From Paenibacillus sp. S150 (GTDB lineage Bacteria > Bacillota > Bacilli > Paenibacillales > Paenibacillaceae), in the NCBI RefSeq assembly GCF_019352175.1, contig NZ_JACBYI010000003.1:1-64000 (forward strand): a DNA stretch of 64,000 bases, given 5' to 3'. The notes beneath the pieces are model-generated. The model was given only the letters and a program-made list of their open reading frames with translations, was not told the origin of the DNA and did not search any database. Below, in pieces: positions 34,628-44,192 of the stretch (position 1 is its first letter; every line of letters begins with the position of its first letter). The position numbers and the translations under genes were made by a program.

Positions 34628-35189
34628 TACTTCTCCTCCTTGGTGATGCGCAGCAATTCCTCGCGTACCCGCTGCTTCAATTCTTTGTCTGGCGGGGCAA
34701 GTCCGAAAATTTCAGCAAACCACAAGCCGTCAGAAGCTAACCGGGCAATTGTCGATTGTACCGGATTCAGCCCGTCATTCTCAATATTCCGTTGCCATTC
34801 CGCATAAGCGTCCCGAATTCCGTCCAAAGAGCCGGGGTTGATATACATGGCTGAAGCAAGCGCTGGACCCACATCATTCCCAACACCGGCATCATCAAAG
34901 GTTGATTCGACATAAGCCCTGCTCCATCTTCCTGTTCGCTCTTTATCCTGTCCGATCCGGCTGGCCAGTCAGCTTCAAAGCTATCCGTCAACGCTCCTAC
35001 TGCAGCAAGCACCAGCGCTTCCTTGCTTGGGAAATGATACAGCAGGCCGCCTTTGCTGACACCGGCCTTCTTGGCAACCAGGTCCAGCGTAAGTTGCTCC
35101 CCGCCCAGCTCACGCATAATGTCTATGGCCGCTAGCAGAACAAGCTTTCGTTTGGGAATTTTGTCTTTATTGCCGCTCATTGCGAACAT
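34627..35189 (-). pseudogene. TetR-family repressor, frameshifted
   Basis: The helix-turn-helix part reads normally from 35189 (MFAMSGNKDKIPKRKLVLLA ... LDLVAKKAGVSKGGLLYHFPSKEALV). Near 34960 the frame ends in unrelated sequence, while the next frame continues the expected ligand-binding domain (ASRIGQDKERTGRWSRAYVE ... VGPALASAMYINPGSLDGI) to the stop at 34627. One base is missing within about 34959-34970. Restored, it would be about 187 residues. It normally would repress the coupled SMR gene through the palindrome at 35210. If real, the mutation should make the pump constitutive. Confidence 0.8.
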
Positions 35190-35209
35190 CACCGCCTCGA
35201 AATAAATAT

Positions 35210-35223
35210 ACCGTCCGGACGGT
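35210..35223. promoter_or_regulatory. TetR-type operator palindrome
   Basis: ACCGTCCGGACGGT is a perfect 14-bp palindrome 21 bp upstream of the TetR start. A second, looser set of ACGGTTA/CGGTTAG sequences lies just beyond, at 35235-35256. Confidence 0.75.
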
Positions 35224-35253
35224 TTAGTTGTCAGACGGTTATCCGTTCGGCGG

Positions 35254-35733
35254 TTAGCGGACCAGATCCTTGATGTACCAGGCATCGCAGGCGTAATGCT
35301 CCGAACCGGCCAGCGGGGCATCCAAATGCCCAAAACCGTGCTTGAGATAGAACCGGCCTGCGGCATGCATGCTCTGCAGGGTTTCCAGATAACACTTATT
35401 ATAATGAAATGCGGCAAAATCCAGAGCAGTCCGCAATAATTCTGCGGCAATTCCGCTGCCGCGAATACTCTGTGACAGATACATTTTCTGCAGCTCGCAT
35501 ATCTGATCAGAACCGGCAAAAGGTGCAATCCCGCAGCCGCCTAGAACTTCCCCGTCCCTTTCTACAATCCAATACCCCCGGTTAGGCTTATAAGTGTAGT
35601 AGTGATACAAATCATGCATGCTCTCATCCGCCCAGGCCAGGCCCTCTCGGTTCCCGCCGAACTCGATCAGGCACGCCCTGATGATGTGTTCTATTGCTGC
35701 GTTGTCTTTATATTCGATGTGCCGGATATTCAT
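35254..35733 (-). CDS. GNAT-family N-acetyltransferase
   Basis: 159-residue acetyltransferase. The acetyl-CoA binding motif is MYLSQSIRGSGIAAELL (Q/RxxGxG/A type) at about residues 90-105, and the C-terminal strand FYLKHGFGHLDAPL is typical. The substrate is unknown. It is upstream of the TetR/SMR pair in the same direction, but the operator lies between them, so it is likely a separate transcript. Confidence 0.87.
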   Translation of the reverse strand: MNIRHIEYKDNAAIEHIIRACLIEFGGNREGLAWADESMHDLYHYYTYKPNRGYWIVERDGEVLGGCGIAPFAGSDQICELQKMYLSQSIRGSGIAAELLRTALDFAAFHYNKCYLETLQSMHAAGRFYLKHGFGHLDAPLAGSEHYACDAWYIKDLVR

Positions 35734-35835
35734 TGTTCTATTTAGCCCCCAAGCCGTTGTTAGCTGTTAAGAGAAGATCTTTATCTACCATATCATAATA
35801 TTCCGCTTAAATCAGGCTTTACCGCGCGGCATGCC

Positions 35836-37002
35836 TTATTCCAGCATGGCCTTCAGCCGGTCCATATCGATACAAGTCTCAATTCCTTCCGGATGCCAGT
35901 GCATCACACAGCCGGAATAATGGAGCAGCACACATTGCGGAAGGTATCCCATGTCATAAGCTTTATAGCCGCCGGAGATGAGATTCAGCACACAGGCTAC
36001 GCCGACAATGCCTACCTCTCCCTCAGTGATCCGTTCATGACCGAAGGCCGTGCTGGCATGGGGAATCATCAGCACCTTGCCGCCACAGGCTTCAGCCATC
36101 GCTGTAACCGCATGTACCCGGCAGGTTTTGGAGCAGCGCCTGCAGACATACCCTGGTCCTTCCTTAACGGCACGGCAGTCTTCGGCGGATTTGTTCCGCA
36201 TGCAAATGGGCAGAAAGACTCTTTTCTCCTGTGCCGCATAAAAGCCATCATGGAAGACACGGTTCATGATCTCTGCACCCGCCATGTTCAAATGGTACTC
36301 CACCCGTTCCCGGCTGCAAAAAATACGGTTCTCCTGCCACTTCAGCCGCTGGCGGTTGCTCTCTATATAAGAATCCACCCTGCCGGTATAGCTGCCCAGA
36401 CACTCCAGACTGCGCCGCTCAAACCACAAAGCCTTCTGTACTGCCCTTTGCAATATGCCTGCGCGCTCACTGTCCGGCAATCCCCGCAAAAAATCCAGCC
36501 AGACCGCCAGCCGCCTGCTCTCCTGCTCGAATTCGCCGCTGCCCCGCAGCCAGCCGATCAGTCTGGAGAAGGAATGGAGCTGAATCCGCCCGCCGGGCTT
36601 TCGGCGCCGGGCCAACACGGTAGTTCCGGCAATGCCTTTCAATCTGTCGACGGTTCTGCGCGCCCCCTGGCTCCGGCTTCTCAGCCCATAAAGGGAAGAC
36701 AGCAGCTTTCCCGTATACGCGCTCCCCGCAACCGCCCTTCTGCTGTATACATTCCAAAAAACGCCGATCATCAGCAGCTCAAGCGCGTAAATATGCTGAT
36801 CCAAAGGCTGGAGTTTTTTTATAGCAGCATTCCGCCCGAATTTGGCTACAGCCGGGTCCTCATGCAATTTCGCCAGGACTTCATCGGTAAAAACTGCAAC
36901 GTCCCTGTAATACTGTCCGGCTTCTCCGTCTTTACCGGCTAAGGAATATGTTAAATAGGTTAAGGCATCGGTATCGCTCTCACTCTGACTCAAAGGGATC
37001 AC
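35836..37002 (-). CDS. DUF116-domain protein
   Basis: 388-residue protein of unknown function. The C-terminal ~170 residues match DUF116: a cysteine cluster (CMRNKSAEDCRA, GYVCRRCSKTCRVHAV) and GEVGIVGVACVLNLISGGYKAYDMGYLPQCVLLHYSGCVMHW. The cysteines suggest metal or iron-sulfur binding. The N-terminal half is Arg-rich and helical with no recognised domain. It is divergent from the P-loop kinase. Assignment to the domain is firm; function is not known. Confidence 0.8.
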   Translation of the reverse strand: MIPLSQSESDTDALTYLTYSLAGKDGEAGQYYRDVAVFTDEVLAKLHEDPAVAKFGRNAAIKKLQPLDQHIYALELLMIGVFWNVYSRRAVAGSAYTGKLLSSLYGLRSRSQGARRTVDRLKGIAGTTVLARRRKPGGRIQLHSFSRLIGWLRGSGEFEQESRRLAVWLDFLRGLPDSERAGILQRAVQKALWFERRSLECLGSYTGRVDSYIESNRQRLKWQENRIFCSRERVEYHLNMAGAEIMNRVFHDGFYAAQEKRVFLPICMRNKSAEDCRAVKEGPGYVCRRCSKTCRVHAVTAMAEACGGKVLMIPHASTAFGHERITEGEVGIVGVACVLNLISGGYKAYDMGYLPQCVLLHYSGCVMHWHPEGIETCIDMDRLKAMLE

Positions 37003-37135
37003 CTCCCGTTATCTATAAGGACAAAATAGCATCCCGCCGGCTGGCTGTCAGTGATTTTGCGTCCAGCTGCGAAGATTTCCTGTTCGAAAAATGATACGAT
37101 AGTATAATGATCCTTTAATGTTGGGAGAGACACTG

Positions 37136-37720
37136 ATGAACCAGCTTGTATTTTTCCTTGGACCGGCAGGCGCAGGCAAAACGACATTGGCCAAAGCCGT
37201 TGCGCTCCGCCGCAAAGCCGCTGTTCTGGATATGGATATCCTGCTCCGGCCTGCGGCCGATGTCATTTTGAAGCTGCACGGGCTGGACCCGGACGACAGA
37301 GATTCGGCCGAATATAAGAAGCTGTGCCGCGACCTGGGCTACCGGATCACCATGGATGCCGCGCTCGACAATATCGGACTGGACTGCGATGTGTATGTGG
37401 TGGGTCCTTTTACAAAAGAAGCCGCAAATGCCGGGTGGATCGGCAGTGAGCTTGCCCGGATCGGCCGGAACCTGGATGAGGTCCAAGTAAAGGTTGTTCT
37501 GGTCAGTCTGAATAACGCTGGGCTATACCGGGAGCGGATCGAAGGCAGGCATTCACCGCTGGATGAGTGGAAGTTCCTCAACTGGGAAACGTTCCGTTCT
37601 TCACTCGCCAGCCGCACGGTAGCCTGGCCGATTCCGGCAGAGCATATTTTGCAGATCGACAATTCAAACCCGGATATGCGTGCTGCGGCCGAGGCTGTTG
37701 AGGGGTTTATTGGGCGTTAA
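37136..37720 (+). CDS. P-loop ATP-binding (zeta-toxin/kinase-like) protein
   Basis: 194-residue small kinase. The Walker A motif GPAGAGKTT is at residues 9-17, LDMDILLRP is the following acidic motif, and RERIEGRHSPLDEWKFL is a possible lid. It resembles AAA-type small-molecule kinases. The start at 37136 has GGGAGAG six bases upstream. It is monocistronic with a terminator downstream. No antitoxin partner is present, so a toxin role is unlikely. Confidence 0.75.
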   Translation: MNQLVFFLGPAGAGKTTLAKAVALRRKAAVLDMDILLRPAADVILKLHGLDPDDRDSAEYKKLCRDLGYRITMDAALDNIGLDCDVYVVGPFTKEAANAGWIGSELARIGRNLDEVQVKVVLVSLNNAGLYRERIEGRHSPLDEWKFLNWETFRSSLASRTVAWPIPAEHILQIDNSNPDMRAAAEAVEGFIGR

Positions 37721-37752
37721 GCTGGATGCGGGATTCTTGCCGTACAAGCCCC

Positions 37753-37794
37753 AAAAGCCTTTGCCATGAGCGTATGATCAGGGCAAGGGCTTTT
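37753..37794. terminator. terminator of the P-loop kinase gene
   Basis: AAAAGCCTTTGCC pairs imperfectly with GGGCAAGGGCTTTT over a 15-base loop, 35 bp after the stop codon. Confidence 0.65.
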
Positions 37795-38084
37795 ATAGAT
37801 TATATGCAGGGCTTGTGCTGCAGATCACAAATCCCCCTGTACAACGCTATAATGAACTCTGTCATCATATTCATCCGTTTCAGGCAGCCGGTGCAGCTTC
37901 GTCTGTGCAAAGGTATATTCGATGATAGATACATTCCTCCGTGTCTGTCAAAAGAATCGCCCATCTGCAGAAATCCTTGTTTCTATAGGAAGCAATCCAC
38001 TGGCGGAGCCATGCCGCTGCCGCTTGCAGCGTCTTATAAACAGGCTGACCATAGTTCGACTGTACCTCTTGTCATTAATTCAGT
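37795..38084. other. intergenic between convergent genes
   Basis: No frame has plausible start, ribosome binding site and composition. I see nothing specific here. Confidence 0.4.
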
Positions 38085-38483
38085 TTATCTGCCCAGAAAG
38101 CTGCGCCAGCCGCCGTATGCGGTGATGTCTTCGGCGTTGTCCGCGGCATAGCCTTCGCAGATAAAGCCGGAGACTTCTTCGCCGTCTGCAAGCTCTACCT
38201 TGCCAATCCCCAACGGTGCCGGAATAGAGGCTGTAAATCCGCCAAATGAAGCAACCGGCATCTCCCACAGCTCCACGCTGATGGCAGCTCCGCCTTCGGA
38301 CTGCTTAATCATGCCCGGCTTGGCGGGGACTGTGGGAAGAGCATAGAGCTTATATTTCGCTGCGGATTCCGCTTCCCGGATGAATTGCGCTCCACAGCCG
38401 TTCATTTGCTGCTCCAGCGGAAACCCGCGCATATGAAGACCGCATACCGCAACTATAATTGTATTCTTTTGCTGCTCCATCAT
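38085..38483 (-). CDS. allophanate hydrolase C-terminal-domain protein
   Basis: 132-residue protein equivalent to the C-terminal domain of AtzF (VAVCGLHMRGFPLEQQMNGCGAQFI; YKLYALPTVPAKPGMI; APLGIGKVELADGEEVSGFICE; DITAYGGWRSFL). In fused AtzF this domain decarboxylates the product of the amidase domain, completing allophanate breakdown. Here it is a separate frame whose ATG overlaps the amidase stop by 4 bp (ATGA). It is the last gene of the guanidine catabolic operon. Confidence 0.85.
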   Translation of the reverse strand: MMEQQKNTIIVAVCGLHMRGFPLEQQMNGCGAQFIREAESAAKYKLYALPTVPAKPGMIKQSEGGAAISVELWEMPVASFGGFTASIPAPLGIGKVELADGEEVSGFICEGYAADNAEDITAYGGWRSFLGR

Positions 38484-39844
38484 CCCTTGCCTCCATCATC
38501 CTTGGAATAGAGCTTGGCAAACCCCCGCAGCCTGCCTTCTTCCTCAGCCGGAGTGAACACACTGATGCCAAAGGGAAGGTTCTCCCCAGCTTCGCCCGCA
38601 GGCAGCGCCACGGCGCAGAAATCCAGCAGATTGCAATGGTTGGTATACAGCCCCATCAAGCTGTTGGCGGCTATAGGATCTTCACGGACCTGGTCCCGTG
38701 TCCAGGTTCCTCCGGCCGTCGGCAGGACAAGCACCGCATCCTTCAGCAGCTTGCGGGCTTCAAGCTTGAATGCCTGGAGCTTGTGCATGGCCTGGAATAC
38801 GGATGCGGCATTATATTCTGCTGCCGCTCCGGAGCGCAGCACAGTCTCGGTCACCGGGAAGGCTGTTCCCGGATTCGCTTCAATGAAGCCGCCGAGATCG
38901 GCCCAGCGTTCGGCTACCCATGGTCCACCATACAGGATTGCTGCGGCTTCCGAGAACATCTGTGTATCGACCGGCACCAGCGGAATACCCATATCGGAAA
39001 GAGCCTCCAGCGAGAATTCCCAGGCTGCTCTGTAGCTGTCCGCGAACGGGCCATAGAACACCAGAGGCTCGGCGGGGACCGCTATATGCAGCGGAAGCTT
39101 CTCCTCAAGCTGCGGCAAGCGGCGCGACCACGGATCATCGGGGTGGAAACCGGCAGCCACCCTGTCGATCTGAAGCGCATCCTCAAGCGTATGAGCCATG
39201 ACCGTCACGCAGTCAAGGCTGGCACAGGCCGGGACAACACCGAGGCTCGGCCAGGAGCCGAGGCTGGGCTTCCAGCCGACCAGCCCGTGCAATGCGGCCG
39301 GGACACGCCCGGAGCCTGCGGTGTCGGTGCCAAGCGAGAATGCGGCCTGTCCCCTGGCAACGGCAACCGAGGAGCCTGAGCTGGAGCCGCCGCTGATAAG
39401 TTCCGGACGAAGCGCATTATGGGCTTCGCCGTATGGACTGCGGGTACCGACCAGACCCGTGGCGAACTGGTCCAGGTTGCTTTTGCCGACCGGAATGGCT
39501 CCGGCTGCAATCAGGCGCTCAACCACAGCGGCATGCCGCTCGGGAATATAGGCATATTCAGCACAGCCCGCCGTAGTTGGCACACCTGCCAGGTCGATAT
39601 TGTCTTTGATGGCAAATGGGATGCCCCACAGCGGATACTTCAGTGGATTCAGTGCGGACAGGCGGTCCAGGTAAGGCTGAATAAATTGCAGGTCCGGCGG
39701 CGTGATCCAAATATTCATATCATCAGTTCTGCCTGCGCGCCCGATAATCTCATGGATGATTTCGTGCGGTGTAGTGTCTCCGCTCAGATAAGCAGCACGC
39801 AAGCCGGCTACCGTTAATTTGTGCGCAATATCTTTTTTGCCCAT
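38480..39844 (-). CDS. atzF: allophanate hydrolase, amidase domain
   Basis: 454-residue amidase-signature protein with the Ser-cisSer-Lys site: Lys in PFAIKDNIDLAGVPTTAG, Gly/Ser-rich stretch SGGSSSGSSVAVA, and TDTAGSGRVPA. AtzF hydrolyses allophanate to CO2 and two ammonia. The ATG at 39844 has GGAGAGG eight bases upstream. It lies 19 bp after the carboxylase stop. The usual protein is about 600 residues with its C-terminal domain attached; here that domain is a separate gene. GAVL-type Paenibacillus homologues were not compared. Confidence 0.88.
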   Translation of the reverse strand: MGKKDIAHKLTVAGLRAAYLSGDTTPHEIIHEIIGRAGRTDDMNIWITPPDLQFIQPYLDRLSALNPLKYPLWGIPFAIKDNIDLAGVPTTAGCAEYAYIPERHAAVVERLIAAGAIPVGKSNLDQFATGLVGTRSPYGEAHNALRPELISGGSSSGSSVAVARGQAAFSLGTDTAGSGRVPAALHGLVGWKPSLGSWPSLGVVPACASLDCVTVMAHTLEDALQIDRVAAGFHPDDPWSRRLPQLEEKLPLHIAVPAEPLVFYGPFADSYRAAWEFSLEALSDMGIPLVPVDTQMFSEAAAILYGGPWVAERWADLGGFIEANPGTAFPVTETVLRSGAAAEYNAASVFQAMHKLQAFKLEARKLLKDAVLVLPTAGGTWTRDQVREDPIAANSLMGLYTNHCNLLDFCAVALPAGEAGENLPFGISVFTPAEEEGRLRGFAKLYSKDDGGKG

Positions 39845-39863
39845 GGTTGGAACCTCTCCTCTC

Positions 39864-42800
39864 TTAAGTGACAATGCTTACCAGCAGCTGGCCTGCCTGC
39901 ACCGTTTCGCCTTGCTGGACATATACAGCAGCCACCGTTCCGGAGGAAGTAGCCTTCTGGTTGAATTCCATCTTCATGCTTTCCTGGATGACCAGGGTAT
40001 CGCCTTCGTCGATGTGCTGGCCGGGATTAACGAGTATTTTCCATACACTGCCCGGCATATCGCTTCTTACAGCTACACCACCCGGCGGAAGCTCCTGTTC
40101 TGCTTCAGGCCCGGCATGATCCTGCTCCGACATGTATTCAGCCAGTCCGAGCTTCTTCCAGTTCTCGCGTTCTTCTCTGAAGGCGTTCTGCTGGCGGGTG
40201 CGGAATTCCGCAGTGCTGTCTTCAATCGAGCCTAAAAATTCCAGATATTCGCCCAGATCGAAGGTTGTCTCTTCAATATTGGCCTCAAAGCGTCCAAGGA
40301 GGAAATCCTCACGGAGCGTCAACAGCTCCTCCTCGCTAACCGGATAGAACCGGATCTGGTCGAAGAAGCGCAGCAGCCAAGGCTTGCCGGGCTGGAAGCT
40401 CTCCGTGGACCGCAGACGGTTCCACATCTGTACAGTGCGTCCGACGAACTGATAGCCGCCCGGTCCCTCCATGCCGTATACACACAAGTAGGCTCCTCCG
40501 ATGCCGACCGCATTCTCCGGGGTCCAGGTGCGGGCCGGATTGTATTTGGTCGTCACCAGACGGTGGCGCGGATCGGTTGGTGTGGCCACCGGGGCACCGA
40601 GGTAGACATCACCCAGGCCCAAGACAAGATAATTGGCTTCGAAAATGATTTTCTTGACCTCTTCCATGCTCTCCAGACCGTTAATCCGGCGGATAAAATC
40701 GATATTGCTCGGACACCAGGGGGCATCCGGACGGACGGTCTTCTGATAACGCTCGATCGCTATGCGGGTAGCCGGATCATCCCAGGAGAGCGGTAAATGT
40801 ACGATCCTGGATGGCACCCGGATGGATTCCAGCGGCGGCAAGGAGCGGTCAATATCCGCGATGATCCGAGCGGCTTCTTTGACCGTCATCCGCGCGGCAT
40901 CGAGATGAACCTGCAGTGAGCGGATTCCCGGCGTCAGATCCATGAACGGAATCCCGCCATGCTCCTGAATGGCCTGCATCAGGGCGTGAACCTGGAAGCG
41001 GAGCAGCAGATCCAGCTCCATGTCGCCGTATTCCACCAGCAGGTTGGAATCCCCGCTGGCACGGATCGTAACCGGAAACTGGCGGTGCTCTCCGGCATGG
41101 TGCAGAATCGGGTAGCTCTGCTCCACTTGGGTGATGTGAAGCGGCATCTCCGGGAACGGCAGCTCCTCGCGCTGTTCGCCAAGCTGCTGCAGGAACAGCT
41201 CCTGCTCTTCCCTCAGCGCTTCCGCTTCTTCCAGCGTAAGCAGCCGGAAGCGGACCTTGTCACCCGGCCGCAGCTGGCCAAGCTTCCAGAATTCCGCCGA
41301 AGCGGTGGTCACCGGGCAGACAAAGCCGCCTAGCGAAGGCCCGTCCGGCCCCAGCAGAATGGGCATGTCGCCGGTAAGATCAAGCGCGCCCACCGCATAG
41401 GCATTGTCGTGGATATTGGAGGGATGCAGACCGGCATCGCCGCCATCCTCGCGGGCCCACAGCGGGGCCGGTCCAATCAGGCGCACCCCCGTGCGGGAGC
41501 TGTTGAAATGCACCTCCCATCCGGTGCCTGTCAGCTGCTCCATGTAAGCCGGCTTCAGGAATTCCTCTGTACTGAGCGGGCCAGGCACGGCACCTACCGT
41601 CCAGTGCCGGGTAAGCACCGGGCGCTTCTCCTGCGGCAGCTCTGCTTCAGCCGGCGGGGCTGCCGCAGGACGGACGCCCAGGACATCGCCTGTCCGCAGC
41701 GCCCGTCCGCCATGTCCGCCAAAACCGCCTAGCGTAAAGGTGGCTGCACTGTCCAGCACGCGCGGCATATCCAGCCCGCCTCCCAGCAGCAGATAGCTGC
41801 GAATCCCGCCGTCAGCTTCGCCGAACGTCAGCGTCTGTCCCTGCCCGGCCAGAACAGGCCGGAACATCGGTACCGGAACACCATCCAGGACAGGCTTCAT
41901 ATCTGCCCCGGTAAGGCAGAACCACATTTCGTCCCGGAAGCGGTAGCTGCCGCCGCGCAGCGTCAGCTCAAGACCCGGTGCGTCATCGGGATTGCCCAGC
42001 AGCTTGTTGCCGATGCGGAAGGAGAGCGGGTCCATCGGTCCGCACGGAGGAACGCCCACATCCCAATAGCCGGTACGGCCGGGATAGTCCTGTACCGTGG
42101 ACTGCACACCGCCATCCAGCACCTCCAGTGCGTGCTCCGCAGGAGCAAAACCGTCCAGCAGCCGGGTATAGACCCGGCCCGCAAGGAATTCCTTCTCCTG
42201 AAGCAGCCCGCTGATATAGGACAAATTCGTGGTGACCCCATAGAAACGGCTCGCGCCCAGAGCAGCCTCCAGTCGCTGGATGGCCTCCCCGCGGTTCTGG
42301 CCGTGCACAATGATCTTAGCCAGCATCGGATCATAAAGAGTGGTAACCTCTACCCCGTCAGTTACCCAGGTTTCGTTGCGGGAATCCGGCGGAAAGACGA
42401 CTCGATCCAGCCTTCCGGCACTGGGGCGGAAATCACGAAGGCAATCCTCCGCATAAATGCGGGCCTGGATGCTGTGTCCTTGCGCTTCAGGCACACGGCC
42501 CTGCAGTCCTTGAAGCTCATCAGCCGCTTCCCGGACCATCCATTCCACCAGATCGACACCGAGCACTTCTTCAGTGATCCCATGCTCCACTTGCAGGCGG
42601 GTATTCACTTCAAGGAAATAGAAGGCTTCCGCCGTTGGATCGTACAGGAATTCAACGGTTCCGGCACTGCGGTAGCCCGCGGCTTCAGCCAGCTTGCGGG
42701 CAGCCTCCAGCAGTTCAGCCCGCACCTGCGGCATGAGCAGCGGAGCCGGAGTTTCTTCCACTACCTTCTGGTTGCGCCGCTGGATCGAGCAATCCCTTTC

Positions 42801-43472
42801 ACCAAGCACCGCGACTTCTCCGAACCGGTTCCCGAAGATCTGCACCTCAATATGGCGTGCTCTGGCGATGTATTTCTCCACAAATACGCCGCCATTATTG
42901 AAATTGGAAGCCGCCAGATGGGTAACCGAAGCAAAAGCTTCCTGCAGCTCGGACGCGGAATGGCAAATCCGCATCCCAATGCCTCCGCCTCCGGCCGTGC
43001 TCTTGAGCATGACCGGATAACCGATCTCTCCGGCAGCCTGAAGCGCCTCCGCCAGCGCTGTCAACAGCGGGGTTCCGGGAAGCAGCGGAACTCCCGCCGC
43101 CGCTGCGATCTCCCGGGCCGAGTGCTTCAGGCCGAACATTTCCATCTGCTCGGGTGCCGGGCCGATGAAGACAATCCCCTGCTCCCTGCACGCACGGGCA
43201 AACGCGGCATTCTCACTTAAGAATCCGTACCCGGGGTGAATTGCCTGCGCCCCGGTCTCCTTGGCAACCCGGAGAATTAATTCGGCATTCAGATAGCTGG
43301 ACTGCGGAGCGCCCTCTCCGATAAGGACCGCCTCGTCTGCGCCGCCGACATGAAGACTGGCTTGATCCGCTTTGGTATAGACAGCCACAGAAGCTACGCC
43401 CATAGCCCGCAGCGTGCGTTCAATGCGGACGGCGATTGCCCCTCTGTTGGCTATTAGCACTTTAGTAAACAT
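39864..43472 (-). CDS. biotin-dependent guanidine/urea carboxylase
   Basis: 1202-residue carboxylase. Biotin carboxylase comes first (about 1-450: KVLIANRGAIAVRIERTLRA, GGGGIGMR, EVNTRLQVEHGITE), then the KipA/KipI-like carboxyltransferase halves (about 455-985: TVQDYPGRTGYWDVGVPPCG; LLVEYGDMELDLLLRFQVHA), a joining region, and a biotinyl domain with the lysine in QESMKMEFNQ. By sequence alone it is called urea carboxylase. The guanidine-I riboswitch and CgdA/CgdB-like neighbours point to guanidine as the physiological substrate, giving carboxyguanidine. GGGGAGGAAGG precedes the ATG. Confidence 0.92.
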   Translation of the reverse strand: MFTKVLIANRGAIAVRIERTLRAMGVASVAVYTKADQASLHVGGADEAVLIGEGAPQSSYLNAELILRVAKETGAQAIHPGYGFLSENAAFARACREQGIVFIGPAPEQMEMFGLKHSAREIAAAAGVPLLPGTPLLTALAEALQAAGEIGYPVMLKSTAGGGGIGMRICHSASELQEAFASVTHLAASNFNNGGVFVEKYIARARHIEVQIFGNRFGEVAVLGERDCSIQRRNQKVVEETPAPLLMPQVRAELLEAARKLAEAAGYRSAGTVEFLYDPTAEAFYFLEVNTRLQVEHGITEEVLGVDLVEWMVREAADELQGLQGRVPEAQGHSIQARIYAEDCLRDFRPSAGRLDRVVFPPDSRNETWVTDGVEVTTLYDPMLAKIIVHGQNRGEAIQRLEAALGASRFYGVTTNLSYISGLLQEKEFLAGRVYTRLLDGFAPAEHALEVLDGGVQSTVQDYPGRTGYWDVGVPPCGPMDPLSFRIGNKLLGNPDDAPGLELTLRGGSYRFRDEMWFCLTGADMKPVLDGVPVPMFRPVLAGQGQTLTFGEADGGIRSYLLLGGGLDMPRVLDSAATFTLGGFGGHGGRALRTGDVLGVRPAAAPPAEAELPQEKRPVLTRHWTVGAVPGPLSTEEFLKPAYMEQLTGTGWEVHFNSSRTGVRLIGPAPLWAREDGGDAGLHPSNIHDNAYAVGALDLTGDMPILLGPDGPSLGGFVCPVTTASAEFWKLGQLRPGDKVRFRLLTLEEAEALREEQELFLQQLGEQREELPFPEMPLHITQVEQSYPILHHAGEHRQFPVTIRASGDSNLLVEYGDMELDLLLRFQVHALMQAIQEHGGIPFMDLTPGIRSLQVHLDAARMTVKEAARIIADIDRSLPPLESIRVPSRIVHLPLSWDDPATRIAIERYQKTVRPDAPWCPSNIDFIRRINGLESMEEVKKIIFEANYLVLGLGDVYLGAPVATPTDPRHRLVTTKYNPARTWTPENAVGIGGAYLCVYGMEGPGGYQFVGRTVQMWNRLRSTESFQPGKPWLLRFFDQIRFYPVSEEELLTLREDFLLGRFEANIEETTFDLGEYLEFLGSIEDSTAEFRTRQQNAFREERENWKKLGLAEYMSEQDHAGPEAEQELPPGGVAVRSDMPGSVWKILVNPGQHIDEGDTLVIQESMKMEFNQKATSSGTVAAVYVQQGETVQAGQLLVSIVT

Positions 43473-43502
43473 AGTTGCCTTCCTCCCCTGATGTCACTTT
43501 TC

Positions 43503-44159
43503 TCATTTGTCCCAGATCAGCACCTGCACCGGTGTGGGGTTGTAGGCGTTGCAGGGGTTGTTCAGCTGCGGGCAATTACTGATCAGCACCATGGCCCGGC
43601 GTTCCGCCTGCAGCTCCACATATGCCCCCGGAGAGGATACCCCATTTTCAAAAGTCAGTCCGCCCCCCGGAGTGACCGGCACATTCATGAAGAAATTGAT
43701 ATTGGGAGCCAGATCACGCTTTCCGTATTTGTCCCCTTCCGGGTGGCGCGACAGCTCCAGCATGAAGGTGTCCCGGCAATTATGCATATGCCCCTTCTCA
43801 TGGGCGTAGCGTACCGTATTGCTCTGTGACGAGCAGGCTCCGCCGAGCGTATCATGACGCCCGCAGGTATCCGCCACAATCCTGGCGAGAGGTCTACCCG
43901 ATTCAGTCATCAGCACTGAGCCTGTGGTCAGATAGATATTCTTCTGGGCAGCAATGGATTGCACCGCACTGTAGTGATCCTCCGGGTGCTCCGCGTCATA
44001 CAGCAGAGTATCCGCCGCCTGATTGCCGTCCAGATCCACGATCCGCAGCACCTGGCCCGGAAGCAGCGCCTGCATCCATCCCTCGCCTGCTGGAATGACT
44101 TTGTTGTATATTGCCTCATCAGCCTTCCGGCTGCTCTCTACCCGATGAAATGAACTCAT
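43503..44159 (-). CDS. urea amidolyase-associated protein, CgdB-like
   Basis: 218-residue protein of the DUF1989 family ([46 protein letters not shown]-like region; [20 protein letters not shown]). Pairs of such proteins next to guanidine carboxylase form carboxyguanidine deiminase, which turns carboxyguanidine into allophanate and ammonia. The GGACSSQ region holds likely metal or catalytic Cys/His residues. GGGAGG lies eight bases before the ATG. It is co-transcribed between the partner subunit and the carboxylase. Confidence 0.85.
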   Translation of the reverse strand: MSSFHRVESSRKADEAIYNKVIPAGEGWMQALLPGQVLRIVDLDGNQAADTLLYDAEHPEDHYSAVQSIAAQKNIYLTTGSVLMTESGRPLARIVADTCGRHDTLGGACSSQSNTVRYAHEKGHMHNCRDTFMLELSRHPEGDKYGKRDLAPNINFFMNVPVTPGGGLTFENGVSSPGAYVELQAERRAMVLISNCPQLNNPCNAYNPTPVQVLIWDK

Positions 44160-44192
44160 GTTAGTTTCCTCCCTGTTTCTCGATTTGCTGAC

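Noticed and set aside
37136-37720. P-loop protein as a zeta-type toxin of a toxin-antitoxin pair
   Set aside because: No small antitoxin gene adjoins it; it is a single gene with its own terminator.
37726-38151. Plus-strand frame of 141 codons
   Set aside because: No ribosome binding site, runs through a terminator and into the antisense of the AtzF C-terminal gene; composition is not protein-like.
42132-43220. Plus-strand open frame of 362 codons
   Set aside because: Antisense of the biotin carboxylase domain, which has full family motifs on the minus strand.
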